Source: RYN-133 sp963754285 (GTDB lineage Bacteria > Actinomycetota > Actinomycetes > Mycobacteriales > Jatrophihabitantaceae). From it: DNA of 64,000 bases. The stretch covers positions 124,001 to 188,000 of the forward strand of contig CAVWFN010000004.1 of the NCBI GenBank assembly GCA_963754285.1. Reading direction: 5' to 3'. Positions 50,318 to 60,494 of this stretch are shown in pieces. The position numbers and the translations under genes were made by a program. The notes under the pieces were generated by a model. That model was given only the letters and a program-made list of their open reading frames with translations. It was not told where the DNA came from and did not search any database. Each line of letters starts with the position of its first letter. Positions within the stretch are counted from its first letter, which is position 1.

Positions 50318-51814
50318 ATGACCGATCCTGACGATTCGTCGCAATCTGCTCGCACCCCGCTGCCGGGCAGCAGCCGCGAGGCCGCTCCGGAGGTCGCCGA
50401 CGCGACCGCGCTCGAACCGAGCACGCCGATCGAGGTCACCGTCGTGTTGCGGCGCCGCGCCGATGGCGAGCTGGGCGCCGATCCGGGCGACCTCGACACC
50501 GTGCGCTCCGCGCTCGAGGCGGCCGGTCTCGACATCGTCGCGACCGACGCGGCGTCGCGCCGCATCCGGGTCCGGGGCACGGCCGAGGTCATCTCGTCCG
50601 CATTCGGGACGCAACTGCAGCAGGTCACGAGCCTGGCTCCGGACGGGTCGCGCGTCACCCATCGCCAGCGCACCGGCGAGCTCAGCGTCCCGGCGGAGGT
50701 GGGCGACCGGGTCATCGCAGTGCTCGGCATCGACGACCGGCCACAGACGCGCAGCCAGTCCCGCGTCGCTGCGGCCGACGCGAGGTCGGTCAGCTACACC
50801 CCGTTGCAGCTCGCCGAGACCTACAACTTCCCCGCGAACACCGACGGCACCGGGCAGGCGATCGCGATCATCGAACTCGGCGGCGGCTTCGGGCAAAGCG
50901 ATCTCGACACCTATTTCCAGGGCCTCGGCATCAGCGGCCCGACGGTGACGGCCGTCGGGGTCGACGGGGCGACCAACCAGCCCGGCCAGGATCCGCAGGG
51001 CGCCGACGGCGAGGTGCTGCTCGACATCGAGGTCGCCGGCGCGCTGGCCCCGGGCGCTGCGGTGAGCGTCTACTTCGCACCCAATACCGATGCCGGCTTC
51101 CTCGACGCCGTCAGCGAAGCGATCCACGCCGACCCGACGCCGGCCGCGGTGAGCATCAGCTGGGGCCAGAGCGAAGACCAGTGGACGGCGCAGGCGCGCA
51201 CCGCGATGGACAGCGCCTTCGCCGACGCCGTCCAGCTCGGCGTCGTCGTCACCGCGGCCGCCGGCGACAACGGCAGCAGCGACGGGGCCACCGACGGCAA
51301 GAACCACTGCGACTTCCCGGCGGCCAGCCCGAACGTGATCGGGTGCGGCGGCACGTCCCTGTCCGGCAGCACCGAATCGGTGTGGAACAACGGCGCGGGC
51401 AACGGCGCGACGGGCGGCGGCGTCAGCGACACCTTCGCCCAGCCGCAACGCCAGGCCGCTGTCGGCGTGCCCGGCAGCGGTCGAGGTGTGCCCGACGTCG
51501 CCGGCAACGCCGACCCGCAGACGGGCTATCAGGTGATCGTCGACGGCAGCCAGACCGTCATCGGTGGCACCAGCGCGGTCGCACCGCTGTGGGCCGGGTT
51601 GATCGCGCGGCTTGCCCAGGCGACCGGCGGGCTGTTGCACGGCTTCGCCGACACGCTCTACGCCGGGGCGAGCGCCGGCACCAGCCCGTCCGGCTTCCGC
51701 GACGTCACGAGCGGCAACAACGGCAGCTTCTCCGCCGGCCCCGGCTGGGACGCCTGCACCGGGCTGGGCAGCCCCGACGGCAGCGCCCTGCTCGCGCGCC
51801 TGCAGGGATCGTGA
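50318..51814 (+). CDS. S53 family (sedolisin/kumamolisin-like) peptidase
   Basis: 498 residues. A prodomain (about 25-135, with VTVVLRRRADGE) precedes the catalytic core. Glu and Asp of the triad are in GEVLLDIEVAG; Ser in GGTSAVAPLWAGLIARL; the Ca2+ loop is FRDVTSGNNG...DACTGLGSPDG. Sedolisins act at acid pH. No signal peptide is seen at the ATG, which is unusual for this normally exported family; the N-terminal 25 residues are hydrophilic. Confidence 0.92.
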   Translation: MTDPDDSSQSARTPLPGSSREAAPEVADATALEPSTPIEVTVVLRRRADGELGADPGDLDTVRSALEAAGLDIVATDAASRRIRVRGTAEVISSAFGTQLQQVTSLAPDGSRVTHRQRTGELSVPAEVGDRVIAVLGIDDRPQTRSQSRVAAADARSVSYTPLQLAETYNFPANTDGTGQAIAIIELGGGFGQSDLDTYFQGLGISGPTVTAVGVDGATNQPGQDPQGADGEVLLDIEVAGALAPGAAVSVYFAPNTDAGFLDAVSEAIHADPTPAAVSISWGQSEDQWTAQARTAMDSAFADAVQLGVVVTAAAGDNGSSDGATDGKNHCDFPAASPNVIGCGGTSLSGSTESVWNNGAGNGATGGGVSDTFAQPQRQAAVGVPGSGRGVPDVAGNADPQTGYQVIVDGSQTVIGGTSAVAPLWAGLIARLAQATGGLLHGFADTLYAGASAGTSPSGFRDVTSGNNGSFSAGPGWDACTGLGSPDGSALLARLQGS

Positions 51815-51881
51815 TGCGGGCCTGACGGCCTTGCTGCAAGGATCAGGGCAACCACCTGTCGCCGTCGAGGGAGCGAATGCT

Positions 51882-52328
51882 GTGACGATCAGTTCTGGAT
51901 CCAGTTCTGAATCGACCGCTTCGACCTCCCCGCAGCATGCGGCCGAGCCGTCGATCGGACGCCTCGTCCAGGACGCCTCCGAGTCGCTGTCGACGATCAT
52001 CCGCGGCGAGATCGAGCTGGCCAAGCTCGAACTGCGCTCGTCGGTGAAGAACGCGGGCGTCGGCGTCGGCATGTTCGCCGCGGCCGCCGTGCTGCTGATC
52101 TTCTCGCTGACGTTCGGCCTGATCGCACTGGCCGAGGGCTTCATCGCGATGGGGCTCTACCGGTGGCTGGGCTACCTGCTCGTGTTCGTCTTGCTGCTGC
52201 TGATCATCGGCGCCCTGGTGTTCCTCGGCATCAAGAAGGTGAAGCGCGTCAAGGCGCCCCAGCGCACGATCGACACGAGCCGCGACACGGTCGCCTACCT
52301 GAAGTCACATCCCAAGTCGGCCCCGTAG
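51882..52328 (+). CDS. Phage-holin-superfamily III membrane protein (Rv3669-like)
   Basis: 148 residues. IGRLVQDASESLSTIIRGEIELAKLELRSS is the family's amphipathic N-terminus, followed by two helices (GVGVGMFAAAAVLLIFSLTFGLIALAE; YLLVFVLLLLIIGALVFLGI) and a basic tail. Chromosomal actinobacterial members sit beside ephE/marP; function unknown, not evidence of a prophage. GTG 51882, with GAGGGAG upstream. Confidence 0.82.
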   Translation: MTISSGSSSESTASTSPQHAAEPSIGRLVQDASESLSTIIRGEIELAKLELRSSVKNAGVGVGMFAAAAVLLIFSLTFGLIALAEGFIAMGLYRWLGYLLVFVLLLLIIGALVFLGIKKVKRVKAPQRTIDTSRDTVAYLKSHPKSAP

Positions 52329-52335
52329 CCACCCG

Positions 52336-53274
52336 ATGGGATTCGGTCCGCTACCGGGAGCGCCGGACAGCTCGGTCGTCCTCGTCGACGGACCGTGGAC
52401 GCACCGCGTCGTGCGCGCCCACGGGATCGCGATCCACGTCGCCGAGATGGGCTCCGGTCCGCTGGTGCTGCTGCTCCACGGGTTCCCGCAGTTCTGGTGG
52501 ACGTGGCACCGCCAGCTCGTCGACCTCGCCGATGCGGGCTACCGCGCCGTCGCGGTCGACCTGCGCGGGTTCGGCGCGAGCGACAAGCCGCCCCGCGGCT
52601 ACGACGCCCCGAACCTCGCCGAGGACATGGCTGCGCTCGTGTCGGCCCTCGGCGAGTCCGACGCGATGGTGGTCGGCAACGACCTCGGCGGCCTGCTCGC
52701 CTGGACCATGGCAGCGACCCGTCCCGAGGTGGTGCGCGGGATGGTCACCGTCGGTGCGGCGCATCCGCTGCGGCTGCGCTCAGCGATACGCCGCGACAGC
52801 GCGCAGCGTCGTGCGTCCGGATATGCCCTGCGGACCTTCCAGGTCCCGCGGCGTCCCGAGCATCTGCTGGCGCGCGACTCGGCCTGGGTGCGCGAGCTGT
52901 TCGACACCTGGACGGGCCCGCGCTGGAAGGGCACGCCCGGCTACGTCGCCGACGTCGAGCGCTACGCCGAGGCGATGCGCATCCACCCGGTCTACTTCTG
53001 CGCGGCCGAGTACTTCCGCTGGCTGGTTCGCTCGTTGCCCCGTAGCGACGGCCGCCGCTTCGCCGAGTCGGTGCGCGTTCCCGTGCGCGCGCCCGTCCTG
53101 CAACTGCACGGCGACTTCGACACCTGCGTGCTCCCGTCGACCGCGCAGGGCTCCGGCCAGTACGTGACCGGCAGCTACGAGTGGCGCCTGCTCGACGGCG
53201 TCGGCCACTTCCCGCACAACGAAGTCCCCGAACTCATCAGCGGCGAACTCATAAGGTTCGCGAAAGATCTTTAG
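52336..53274 (+). CDS. ephE: Alpha/beta hydrolase, epoxide-hydrolase-like (EphE)
   Basis: 312 residues. HGFPQFWWTW is the oxyanion HGxP motif; VVGNDLGG carries the nucleophile Asp of epoxide hydrolases rather than Ser. HGDFDTCV supplies the acid and GVGHFPHNE the His. Position between the holin-like gene and marP matches mycobacterial ephE (Rv3670). Substrate unknown. Confidence 0.87.
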   Translation: MGFGPLPGAPDSSVVLVDGPWTHRVVRAHGIAIHVAEMGSGPLVLLLHGFPQFWWTWHRQLVDLADAGYRAVAVDLRGFGASDKPPRGYDAPNLAEDMAALVSALGESDAMVVGNDLGGLLAWTMAATRPEVVRGMVTVGAAHPLRLRSAIRRDSAQRRASGYALRTFQVPRRPEHLLARDSAWVRELFDTWTGPRWKGTPGYVADVERYAEAMRIHPVYFCAAEYFRWLVRSLPRSDGRRFAESVRVPVRAPVLQLHGDFDTCVLPSTAQGSGQYVTGSYEWRLLDGVGHFPHNEVPELISGELIRFAKDL

Positions 53275-53282
53275 AGACGGAA

Positions 53283-53301
53283 CCCGAACGGAGCGAGCGG
53301 T
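53283..53301. repeat. Short dispersed intergenic repeat, copy 3
   Basis: Reverse complement reads ACCGCTCGCTCCGTTCGGG, one base different from the 1711-1730 copy. It is about eight bases after the ephE stop in the 53-base convergent gap with marP. Confidence 0.45.
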
Positions 53302-53327
53302 CCAGTCGGGATTCGACCCGGCGGCAC

Positions 53328-54516
53328 TTAGCCAGATGTGCAGGCGCCTGTGCCGACGGCGGTGGTCGCGGCCTTGCCCTTGGCGAAGTCGCCGGCGACC
53401 TCGCCGGAGGTGAGCACGTAGCCGGTGTCGCTCGAGCGCAGATCCGTGGCGAACACGACGCCGAGGACCTTGCCGTTCGCGGCCAGCAGCGGACCGCCGG
53501 AGTTGCCACTGCGCACGAGCGCGCGGATCGAGTAGACCTCGCGCTGCACGCCGTTGTTGCCGTAGATGTCCGATCCCGACACCGTCGTGCGGGTGCGCAC
53601 CCGCGCGGCGCCGACGTTGAGCGGCCCGTCCTCGGGATAGCCCATCACGATCGCCGGATCGCCCGTGCTCGCCGGCGCGGTGACGAAGTGCAGGCGCCGC
53701 GCGCTCAGATCGGGGACGTCGAGCAGGGCGACGTCGCGCTCGGGGTCGTACAGGACGACTGTCGCGGCCAGCTGCTGGCCGCCGACCACCACGCTGACCT
53801 GGCGGGTGCCGGCGACCACGTGCGCGTTGGTCATGATGTGGTGCGGCGACACGACGAAGCCGGAGCCCTCGATGCCGCGGCCACACTCCGGCGCCTGGCC
53901 GTAGATCTTGAACGTCGACTGCGCCGCGATACGCACCTGCCGCTTCTCGGCCGGGGTCAGGGACGCGGGTGCCGGGACGTTGACGATCGTCGTCGAGGGC
54001 AGATCGCCGAACACCGGCGGGAAGCCGCTCTGGTCCAGGAAGCTGCGCAGCTTGCCGTAGAGCGCGCGCATGCCCTCGGGCATCGCGTCGTTGACGCCGC
54101 GCACGATCGAGCTCTGGCTGGCCTCCGAGGCGAGTGCCGGATACGGCGACGACGCGAGCGGGACGGCGATCATCCACGAGACGAGCAGCACCGACAGCAC
54201 GCCGAGCACCGCGCCGACGCCGGCGTCCACATGCCGCCCGACGTTGCGGATGAAGCGTTGCTTGAGCCGGATGCCCGACCCACGTGCCGAGCAGCTGCCC
54301 CAGCATCGCGAGGAACAACACGCACACGATCGCGACCGGCACCTGGGCGCGACCGTGTGCCAGGTGCGAGCCGAGCGGCTCGGCCAGCTGCGCGCCGAGG
54401 ATCGCGCCGGCGAAGAACCCGACCAGCGACAGCGCGCCGACGACCGCACCGTTGCGAAAGCCGGTGAATGCGTAGGCCAGCGCCGCCAGAATGATGATGC
54501 CGTCGAGCAGGTTCAC
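53328..54516 (-). CDS. marP: MarP-like membrane serine protease, one frameshift
   Basis: About 395 residues. Four N-terminal helices (colicin-V-production-like: GIIILAALAYAFTGFRNGAVVGALSLVGFFAGAILGAQ) precede a chymotrypsin-like domain with His in IMTNAHVVAG, Asp in ERDVALLDV and Ser in RSGNSGGPLL. Cys in APECGRG and in the final GACTSG correspond to the redox disulfide of mycobacterial MarP, which protects cells in acid. One extra G near 54283 interrupts helix 4. GTG 54516 overlaps the cupredoxin gene stop (GTGA). Confidence 0.88.
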
Positions 54517-54921
54517 GGCTTGACTACCAGCGTCCCGGTCATGCCCGAGCTTGGCGTGGATCGTGCACACGAACTGATATTTCCCCGGCGACGGCGCGAT
54601 GAAGCTGCTCGAGCGCGTCTGTCCGCCGTCGATGGTCGGCACGAACACGTTGACCGGCGCGCCGATCGACAGGTTGTGCGGGGCGCCTGCGGCGTCGTGT
54701 CTGAGGGTGATCTCGACCCGGCCCGGATGCACGACGATCGTGGACGGGTGGAACCGGTCGTCGGCGCCGACCTCGATCGTGACCTTCTGGACGCCGTTGA
54801 CCGCGGTCGCCGTCGTCGTGCCGGTGTGCGGGCGGGCGTTGATGGGCGACGAGCCGTTCGAGCAGCCGGCCAGCGCGAGCACGGCGCAGGCCAGCGCGGC
54901 TAGACCTCGGCGCGCAGTCAT
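54513..54921 (-). CDS. Cupredoxin-like copper lipoprotein, one frameshift at the end
   Basis: About 135 residues. Lipobox LALAGC at Cys20, then a plastocyanin-like domain. Type-1 copper ligands: His82 in APHNLSIG, Cys119 and His122 in FVCTIHAKLG, and Met immediately after when one extra G near 54543 is removed (giving MTGTLVVKP and a TGA). The C-x2-H-x4-M spacing is classical. It could carry electrons or copper outside the membrane. Overlaps marP. Confidence 0.8.
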
Positions 54922-54952
54922 GACGACGACCGTACCGGCGTGTGCGCGCGGC

Positions 54953-55600
54953 TCACGGCCGGTCCGGGCGTCCTATCAGTCGCTCGGGAAGCGGTTCGTA
55001 CCGTTGCGTGTCCCACGGCCGCTCCCAACCGCCGAGCGCGAGCATGCGGTCGAGCAGCCCGGCGGTGAATCCCCAGATGAACAAGCCCGAGGCCGAGAAG
55101 CCGGGCCCGAGCCAGCCGGACGGGTGCGTGACGCGGAACCGGTTCGCCGGATCGGTCAGCTCGGCGATCGGGACGACGACTGCGCGCGCCACCTCGCCGC
55201 GGTCGAGCGCCGTGACCGGATGCGGTTCGCGCCACCACGCCAGCACGGGCGTCACGACGAAGCCCGTCACCGGGATGAAGATCGCCGGCAGGGTGGCGAC
55301 GATGTCGACCGACGCCGGGTCGAGGCCGACCTCTTCGTTGGCCTCGCGCACCGCGGCAGCAGCCTCGTCGGCGTCGCCGGGGTCGACCGAGCCGCCGGGG
55401 AAGGCGACCTGGCCCGGATGCTTGCGCATGTCGGCCGCGCGTTCGATGAGCAGCACGGACGGTCCCTGCTCCGGCTCGCCGAAGACCATCAGCACCGCCG
55501 AGGCGCGTCCGCTGCCGTCCTCGGGCGGCAGGAAGCGCGACATCTGCTCGGCCGTGATCCCCTCGGCCGCGTCGGCGAGTTGCTCGAACCACGGGGACAT
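54953..55600 (-). CDS. NUDIX hydrolase, CoA-pyrophosphatase type
   Basis: 215 residues. Nudix box GGSVDPGDADEAAAAVREANEEVGL, preceded by LLIERAADMRKHPGQVAFPGG, the CoA-diphosphatase subgroup signature. It would cleave CoA or related dinucleoside diphosphates. ATG 55600 lies one base past the nth stop. Equivalent of mycobacterial Rv3672c. Confidence 0.88.
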   Translation of the reverse strand: MSPWFEQLADAAEGITAEQMSRFLPPEDGSGRASAVLMVFGEPEQGPSVLLIERAADMRKHPGQVAFPGGSVDPGDADEAAAAVREANEEVGLDPASVDIVATLPAIFIPVTGFVVTPVLAWWREPHPVTALDRGEVARAVVVPIAELTDPANRFRVTHPSGWLGPGFSASGLFIWGFTAGLLDRMLALGGWERPWDTQRYEPLPERLIGRPDRP

Positions 55601-55601
55601 G

Positions 55602-56324
55602 TCAGGAGGCAAGCATCTGGTCGACCGACTTGACCAGCTTCGCGGCCGCGACGGGATCGGTCGGGCCCTCGCCGTAGGACGGGCACAGCCGCGCGATCGG
55701 GCACGCCCCGCAGGCGGGCTTGCGCGCGTGGCAGCGGCGCCGGCCGTGCCAGATGACGCGGTGCGACAGCATCGTCCATTCCTTCTTCGGGATCAGCGCG
55801 CCGACCGCGAACTCGACCTTGACCGGGTCGGTCTCGTCGGTCCACTTCCACCGCCGCACGAGCCGTCCGAAGTGCGTGTCGACGGTGATGCCCGGGACGT
55901 CGAAGGCGTTGCCCAGCACGACATTGGCGGTCTTGCGTCCGAAGCCGGGCAGGCTGACGAGGTCCTTCAGGTTGCCGGGCACCTCGCCGTCGAAGCGCTC
56001 GACGAGTTGCTGGCCGAGCTTGATCAAGGTGTTGGTCTTGTTGCGGAAGAAGCCCGTGCTGTGGATCAGCTCTTCCAGCTCGGCGCGGTCGGCGCCGGCA
56101 TACGCAGCGGCGTCCGGGTACTTGCGGAACAGCGTCGGCGTCACGAGGTTGACGCCCTTGTCGGTCGACTGCGCCGACAGGATCGTCGCGACCGACAGTT
56201 CCAGTGGCGTGGTGAAGTCGAGCTCGCAATGCGCGTCGGGATACAGCTCGGCGAGCTCGCGGTTGATGCGGCGGGCCCGGCGCGTGAGAGCGACCGGGGA
56301 TTCGTCGTCGAAGGTGCGCGGCAC
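55602..56324 (-). CDS. nth: Endonuclease III
   Basis: DNA glycosylase/AP lyase for oxidised pyrimidines. 240 residues. Helix-hairpin-helix [17 protein letters not shown], catalytic Lys in STDKGV, Asp in VDTHFGRL, and the [4Fe-4S] ligands C-x6-C-x2-C-x5-C ([17 protein letters not shown]) are all present. First gene of the nth-NUDIX-cupredoxin-marP run. Confidence 0.95.
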   Translation of the reverse strand: MPRTFDDESPVALTRRARRINRELAELYPDAHCELDFTTPLELSVATILSAQSTDKGVNLVTPTLFRKYPDAAAYAGADRAELEELIHSTGFFRNKTNTLIKLGQQLVERFDGEVPGNLKDLVSLPGFGRKTANVVLGNAFDVPGITVDTHFGRLVRRWKWTDETDPVKVEFAVGALIPKKEWTMLSHRVIWHGRRRCHARKPACGACPIARLCPSYGEGPTDPVAAAKLVKSVDQMLAS

Positions 56325-56381
56325 GCCGCTCAGCGTACGAGTCGCGACCGACGACGCGGGCTACGGCACAATGAAGCCGAC

Positions 56382-56618
56382 ATGGCCGGATTCCTGGTGC
56401 TCCTGTTCCCCTTCGTGCTGATGGGGTTCGTCCTGTTCATGGAACGGGTCGAGGAACCGCTCAACCAAGTGGCGACCGAGCGCGAGATCGAACACTTCCT
56501 CGACGACGCCAGCCCGTCCGAGCTGAACACCTTCGTGCGCGAGGGGACCGAGTCGGCGCTGTCACGCTTCCGGCTACGGCTCGGACGTCCGTGGCGCTGG
56601 CGCAATCGAGGCTCGTGA
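56382..56618 (+). CDS. Small single-helix membrane protein (Rv3675-position)
   Basis: 78 residues. One helix (FLVLLFPFVLMGFVLFMERVEEPL) followed by an acidic-to-basic soluble tail (ATEREIEHFLDDASPSELNTFVREG). It lies between nth and crp, as Rv3675 does in M. tuberculosis. ATG 56382. Function unknown. Confidence 0.75.
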   Translation: MAGFLVLLFPFVLMGFVLFMERVEEPLNQVATEREIEHFLDDASPSELNTFVREGTESALSRFRLRLGRPWRWRNRGS

Positions 56619-56700
56619 CCCGCGCACACTAGACTTTCGCAACACCTGTGTCATGTGATTCCGGTCCCACCCCGTGGCGGACCGCCAAGAAGGAGCTGAC

Positions 56701-57377
56701 GTGGACGAGATCCTGCGCCGGGCCGGGCTGTTCCAAGGCGTCGACCCCGAGTCGGTCGAGGCGCTGGCGAACGAGTTCGAGATCATCGACGCGCCGCGCG
56801 GGACCACGCTGTTCAACGAGGGCGAGCCCGGCGAGAGCCTGTTCATCGTCTTGTCCGGCAAGGTGAAACTCGGTCGCCGGTCGTCCGACGGACGCGAGAA
56901 CCTGGTCGCGATCATGGGCCCGTCCGACCAGTTCGGCGAGCTGTCGCTGTTCGACCCCGGCCCGCGCACCGCCACCGCCACCGTCGTCACCGACGCCCGG
57001 GTCGCCCGGCTGCCGAAGTCGGCACTGCAGAAGTGGGTCGCAGGACCGGCCGCAGATCGCGCATGCAGCTGCTGCGCGTCGTCGCCCGCCGGCTGCGCCG
57101 CACGAACACGATGCTCGCCGACCTGATCTTCGTCGACGTCCCCGGCCGGGTGGCCAAGCAGCTGCTGCAGCTCGCGCAGCGCTTCGGCTCGGTCGACGGT
57201 GGCCAGCTGCGCGTCACGCACGACCTGACCCAGGAAGAGCTCGCTCAGCTCGTCGGCGCCTCCCGCGAGACCGTGAACAAGGCCCTGGCCGACTTCGCCT
57301 CCCGCGGCTGGCTGCGCCTCGAGGGCAAGAGCGTCGTCATCCTCGACCGCGAGCGCCTGGCCCGCCGCGCCCGCTGA
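56701..57377 (+). CDS. crp: Crp/Fnr-family transcription regulator, two extra bases
   Basis: About 225 residues after correction. cNMP domain with [41 protein letters not shown], whose [13 protein letters not shown] is the cAMP phosphate-binding cassette. Helix-turn-helix [32 protein letters not shown]. Closely resembles mycobacterial Crp (Rv3676), a cAMP-dependent global regulator. Two extra C-context bases near 57043 and 57057 break the frame at ADRPQI-AMQLLRV. GTG 56701 has AAGGAG upstream. Confidence 0.92.
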
Positions 57378-57379
57378 GG

Positions 57380-58182
57380 CTAGCCGCTGCAGGTACATGC
57401 CGAGCTGTCGGGCGCTGTGGTCAGCTGGCCTGACGGAGTTCGGCGGCCCACCAGACGGACTGGTCGACGTCGGCGTAGACGAGCTCGACGATCGCGCGCG
57501 CGGACGCATCGGCGCCGAGGCTGTTCGAGCGCGCTGCGGATCTGGTCGAGGCGTTCGGCGCGGTGCGCGAGGTACTGACTCGCCACCGCCGACAGCGGAC
57601 GCAAGCTCGGGTCCGTGGCCGGGCAGCACGAGCCGATCGCCCAGATCGCGCAGCCGGGCGCAGCGAGTCGAGGTACGGACCGAGGATGCCGTCCGGGTGC
57701 GCGACGACCGTCGTCCCGCTGACCCAGGATCGTGTCGCCGGTCAGCACCGGCACCTCCGTCGAGCTCCAGGCACGTCGAGTCGGACGTGTGCCCGGGCGT
57801 CGGCCAGCACGCGAAGCTCGACGCCGGCCGGCGCGATCACCTCGGCGTCGGCCAGCGGCGCGCCGCCGATGCACAGCGTCGGGTCGGCGGCACGCACCGG
57901 CGCGCCGGTCGCCTCGTGCAGCGCCGGCGCGAGCTGGCTGTGGTCGAAATGCCGATGCGTCAAGAGGATCAGGTCGACATTCGGCGGCCGCGGCGAGCAG
58001 CGCCGCGCAGGTGCTCGCCACCGTGTCACCGCGTCCTCACCGGGGTCGACGACCACTGATCGCGACGTCGCCGCAGCAGCCAGGTGTTGGTGCCGTCGAG
58101 CGTCATCGGGCCGGGGTTGCGTTGCCGCACGACGGCCGCACCGCGGCGTCACCTGCGCGCACCTGCTCGTAGGCCAGCTCAT
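57380..58182 (-). pseudogene. MBL-fold metallo-hydrolase, several frame breaks
   Basis: Pieces in three frames assemble into a beta-lactamase-fold hydrolase of the Rv3677c type: NPGPMTLDGTNTWLLR, VVVDPG, LILLTHRHFDHSQLAPAL (metal site HxHxDH with one His altered to HRHFDH), TGAPVRAADP, VLTGDTILG and LPGHGP. At least five single extra bases are needed. The ATG at 58180-58182 overlaps the NUDIX stop. Conserved neighbour of crp and RidA. More likely sequence error than decay. Confidence 0.7.
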
Positions 58183-58963
58183 CTTGCGGGAACAGCGAGC
58201 TCGGGCAGTGGCGAACGCCGTGCCGTCCGGCAGCTTCGGCGAGGTACCCGCCGTCCGCGTCACGCGTCGATGACCGGACGCACCGGGCTCGAGCGAGCGT
58301 TGGCCGGCGGCGTCGAGCACCTCGGCCACCGTGGCGTAGCCGGCCAGCGAGGCCAGCGTCATGATCGTCGGCGGCAGCATCCCGATCTCGCCGCGCTGCG
58401 CCGACTCGAGCGCCTCGCCGACGCCGAACCAGCCCGCCGACGACGACTCGGTCGTGACGTCCTGCGCCTGCGCACCCTCGGGCAGCGCGGCGACGAAGAA
58501 CCGCGTGTCGTAGCGGCGCACCTCGCCGGCCGGGGTGACCCAGCGCGACCACGGGTGCAGCGCCGTCGCCGTCGACCGCGAGTCCGTTGGCGCGCAGCAG
58601 GTCGCCGAAGGACGACCCGGCCGGCCTCGACGTCGGCGCGCGCGCCGGACAGGTCGGCGGTCGGCACGGTGAGCAGCACCCCGGTCTCTTCGAACGTCTC
58701 GCGCACCGCCGCGCCGACGAGCGCCCGGGCCTGTTCGGGCGCGCACTCGAACCGGGCGCGCGGCCTGCTCGTCCGACGCCGCCGGCGAAGGGCAGGTCGG
58801 CGTCGGCGTCGTCGACCCGGCCGCCGGGAAACACCGCCATGCCCGCCGGCGAAGACCATCTGCGGTCACCCGGGTCAGCAGCCACACCTCGAGCCCGGCG
58901 ATGCCGTCGCGCAGCAGAACGACGGTCGACGCGTCGCGACCGGACGTCGTCTGCGTCGGTCAT
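58179..58963 (-). pseudogene. NUDIX hydrolase, several frame breaks
   Basis: Starts ATG 58963 (MTDADDVRSR). STVVLLRDGIAGLEVWLLTRVT, QMVFAGG and MAVFPGGRVDDADADLPFAGG follow in shifted frames, then VGAAVRETFEETGVLL (Nudix box), WVTPAGEVRRYDTRFFVAALPEGA and GEIGMLPPTIMTLASLAGYATVAEVLDAA. Each join needs one extra base removed. It ends LPELAVPAR at 58179 overlapping the MBL ATG. A second, longer NUDIX distinct from that at 55 kb. Confidence 0.7.
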
Positions 58964-59420
58964 CCGGCGACCTCGACGATGAGCTCGACCTCGACCGGGG
59001 CGTCCAGCGGCAGCGCGCGACGCCGACCGCCGAGCGGGCGTGCTCGCCGGCTCGCCGAAGATCTCGCCGAGCAGCTCGCACGCGCCGTTGACCACCTGCG
59101 GCTGGCCGGTGAACGACGGGTCCGACGCGACGAAGCCGACGACCTTCACCACCCGCACCACGGCGTCGAGGCCGACGAGCGCGTCGACGCGGCCAGCGCG
59201 TTCAGCGCGCACGCTCGCGCGCAGTCGTGCGCCGTCCTCGGGCGAGACGCCGGCGCCCACCTTGCCGGTCGCGGCCATCGCGCCGTCGACCATCGGCAGC
59301 TGGCCCGAGGTGTAGACGAGCGAGCCGGTGCGCACGGCCGGGACGTAGGCCGCGACCGGCGGGACGACCGCCGGCAGCGTGATGCCGAGGTCGGCCAGGC
59401 GTTCGGAAGGGGTGGCTCAT
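58960..59420 (-). pseudogene. RidA/YjgF-family protein, frame breaks
   Basis: MSHP at ATG 59420, then SERLADLGITLPAVVPPVAAYVPAV, RTGSLVYTSGQLPMVDGAM, GVSPEDGARLRASVRAE, and HARSAVGVA...ALPLDAPVEVELIVEVAG in adjacent frames. At least three extra bases intervene. The TGA overlaps the NUDIX ATG. RidA proteins hydrolyse reactive enamines/imines. Orthologue of Rv3678c by position. Confidence 0.7.
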
Positions 59421-59490
59421 GTTCAGCACGCGTACTGTGACGTCGCCCGTCCGCACGGCGGGCGCGTACAGCGCGATCTCCTACGCTCGG

Positions 59491-60494
59491 ATGATGCCCG
59501 CCGCACCGACGCCGCTGGCCGCGACCGGCGCGCGGCTGTCCCGGCGATCCCGGGCAAGGCCCGGCTGCACGTCGTGACCGGCAAGGGCGGCACCGGCAAG
59601 ACGACCGCCGCGGTCGCGCTCGCGCTCGCGCTGGTCGAGACCGGACGCAAGGTGCTGCGTCGTCGAGGTCGAGGGCCGGCAGGCGCTGGCCCAGCTCTTC
59701 GACGTCGCCCGCGCTGCCCTACGAGGAGCGCCGGCTCGTCAGCGTCCGCGCGGCGGCGGCTCGCTGTGGGGCCTGGCGATCGACGCCGAGCAGGCGATGA
59801 TCGAGTACCTCGACATGTTCTACGGCCTCAAGCGCTCGGCGCGCGGGCTGAAGAAGATGGGCGCGGTCGACTTCGTCACCACGCTCGCGCCCGGCCTGCG
59901 CGACGTGCTGCTCACCGGCAAGGTGAAGGAGGCGGTCACGCGCACCGACGCCGACCGGCCACCACCTACGACGCGGTCGTGCTCGACGCGCCGCCGACCG
60001 GGCGCATCACCAAGTTCCTGGACGCCACCAAGGAGGTCGCGAACCTGACCAAGTTCGGTCCGATCAACCGGCAGAGCGAGGGCGTCATCAAGCTGCTGCA
60101 CGGCAAGCAGACCGCCGTCCATCTCGTCACGCTGCTCGAAGAGATGCCGGTGCAGGAGACGATCGACGCCGCCGCGCGAGCTGCGCGCGGCCGGCTTCCA
60201 GCTCGGCGCGGTGATCGTCAACCGGGCCCGTCCGGTCCTCATCGACGACGCGCTCGGTCGACGCGAAGCTGCTGGCTGCCGGCCTGCGCAAGGTCGAACC
60301 TGCCCGCCGCGTCTGTCGAACGGGCTCGCCGCAGGAGGTCGCCGTCCTACGCCGACCGGCTCGACCATCCAGGCCGAGAACGCCGCGCACCTGGACGAGC
60401 TCGACCTGCCGCGCATCGAACTGCCCGACCTCAACCCGCCGGTCGACCGCGGCGAGCTCAACGAACTCGCCGACGAGGTTCCTCGAAACCATGA
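59491..60494 (+). pseudogene. ArsA-type ATPase, first of two, several frame breaks
   Basis: P-loop LHVVTGKGGTGKTTAAVALALALVETGRKVL, then VVEVEGRQALAQLFDV, MIEYLDMFYGLKRSARGLKKMGAVDFVTTLAPGLRDVLLTGKVKEAV, VVLDAPPTGRITKFLDATKEVANLTKFGPIN and LELDLPRIELPDLNPP in different frames. It matches Rv3679, the partner of Rv3680. About six extra bases. A soluble Get3/ArsA-like P-loop ATPase; in mycobacteria the pair forms a complex linked to glycerol/anion handling. The last frame stops at 60494. Confidence 0.75.

Noticed and set aside
51882..52328. Prophage remnant suggested by the holin-superfamily protein
   Set aside because: No phage structural or integrase genes nearby, and this membrane protein is a standard chromosomal neighbour of ephE/marP.
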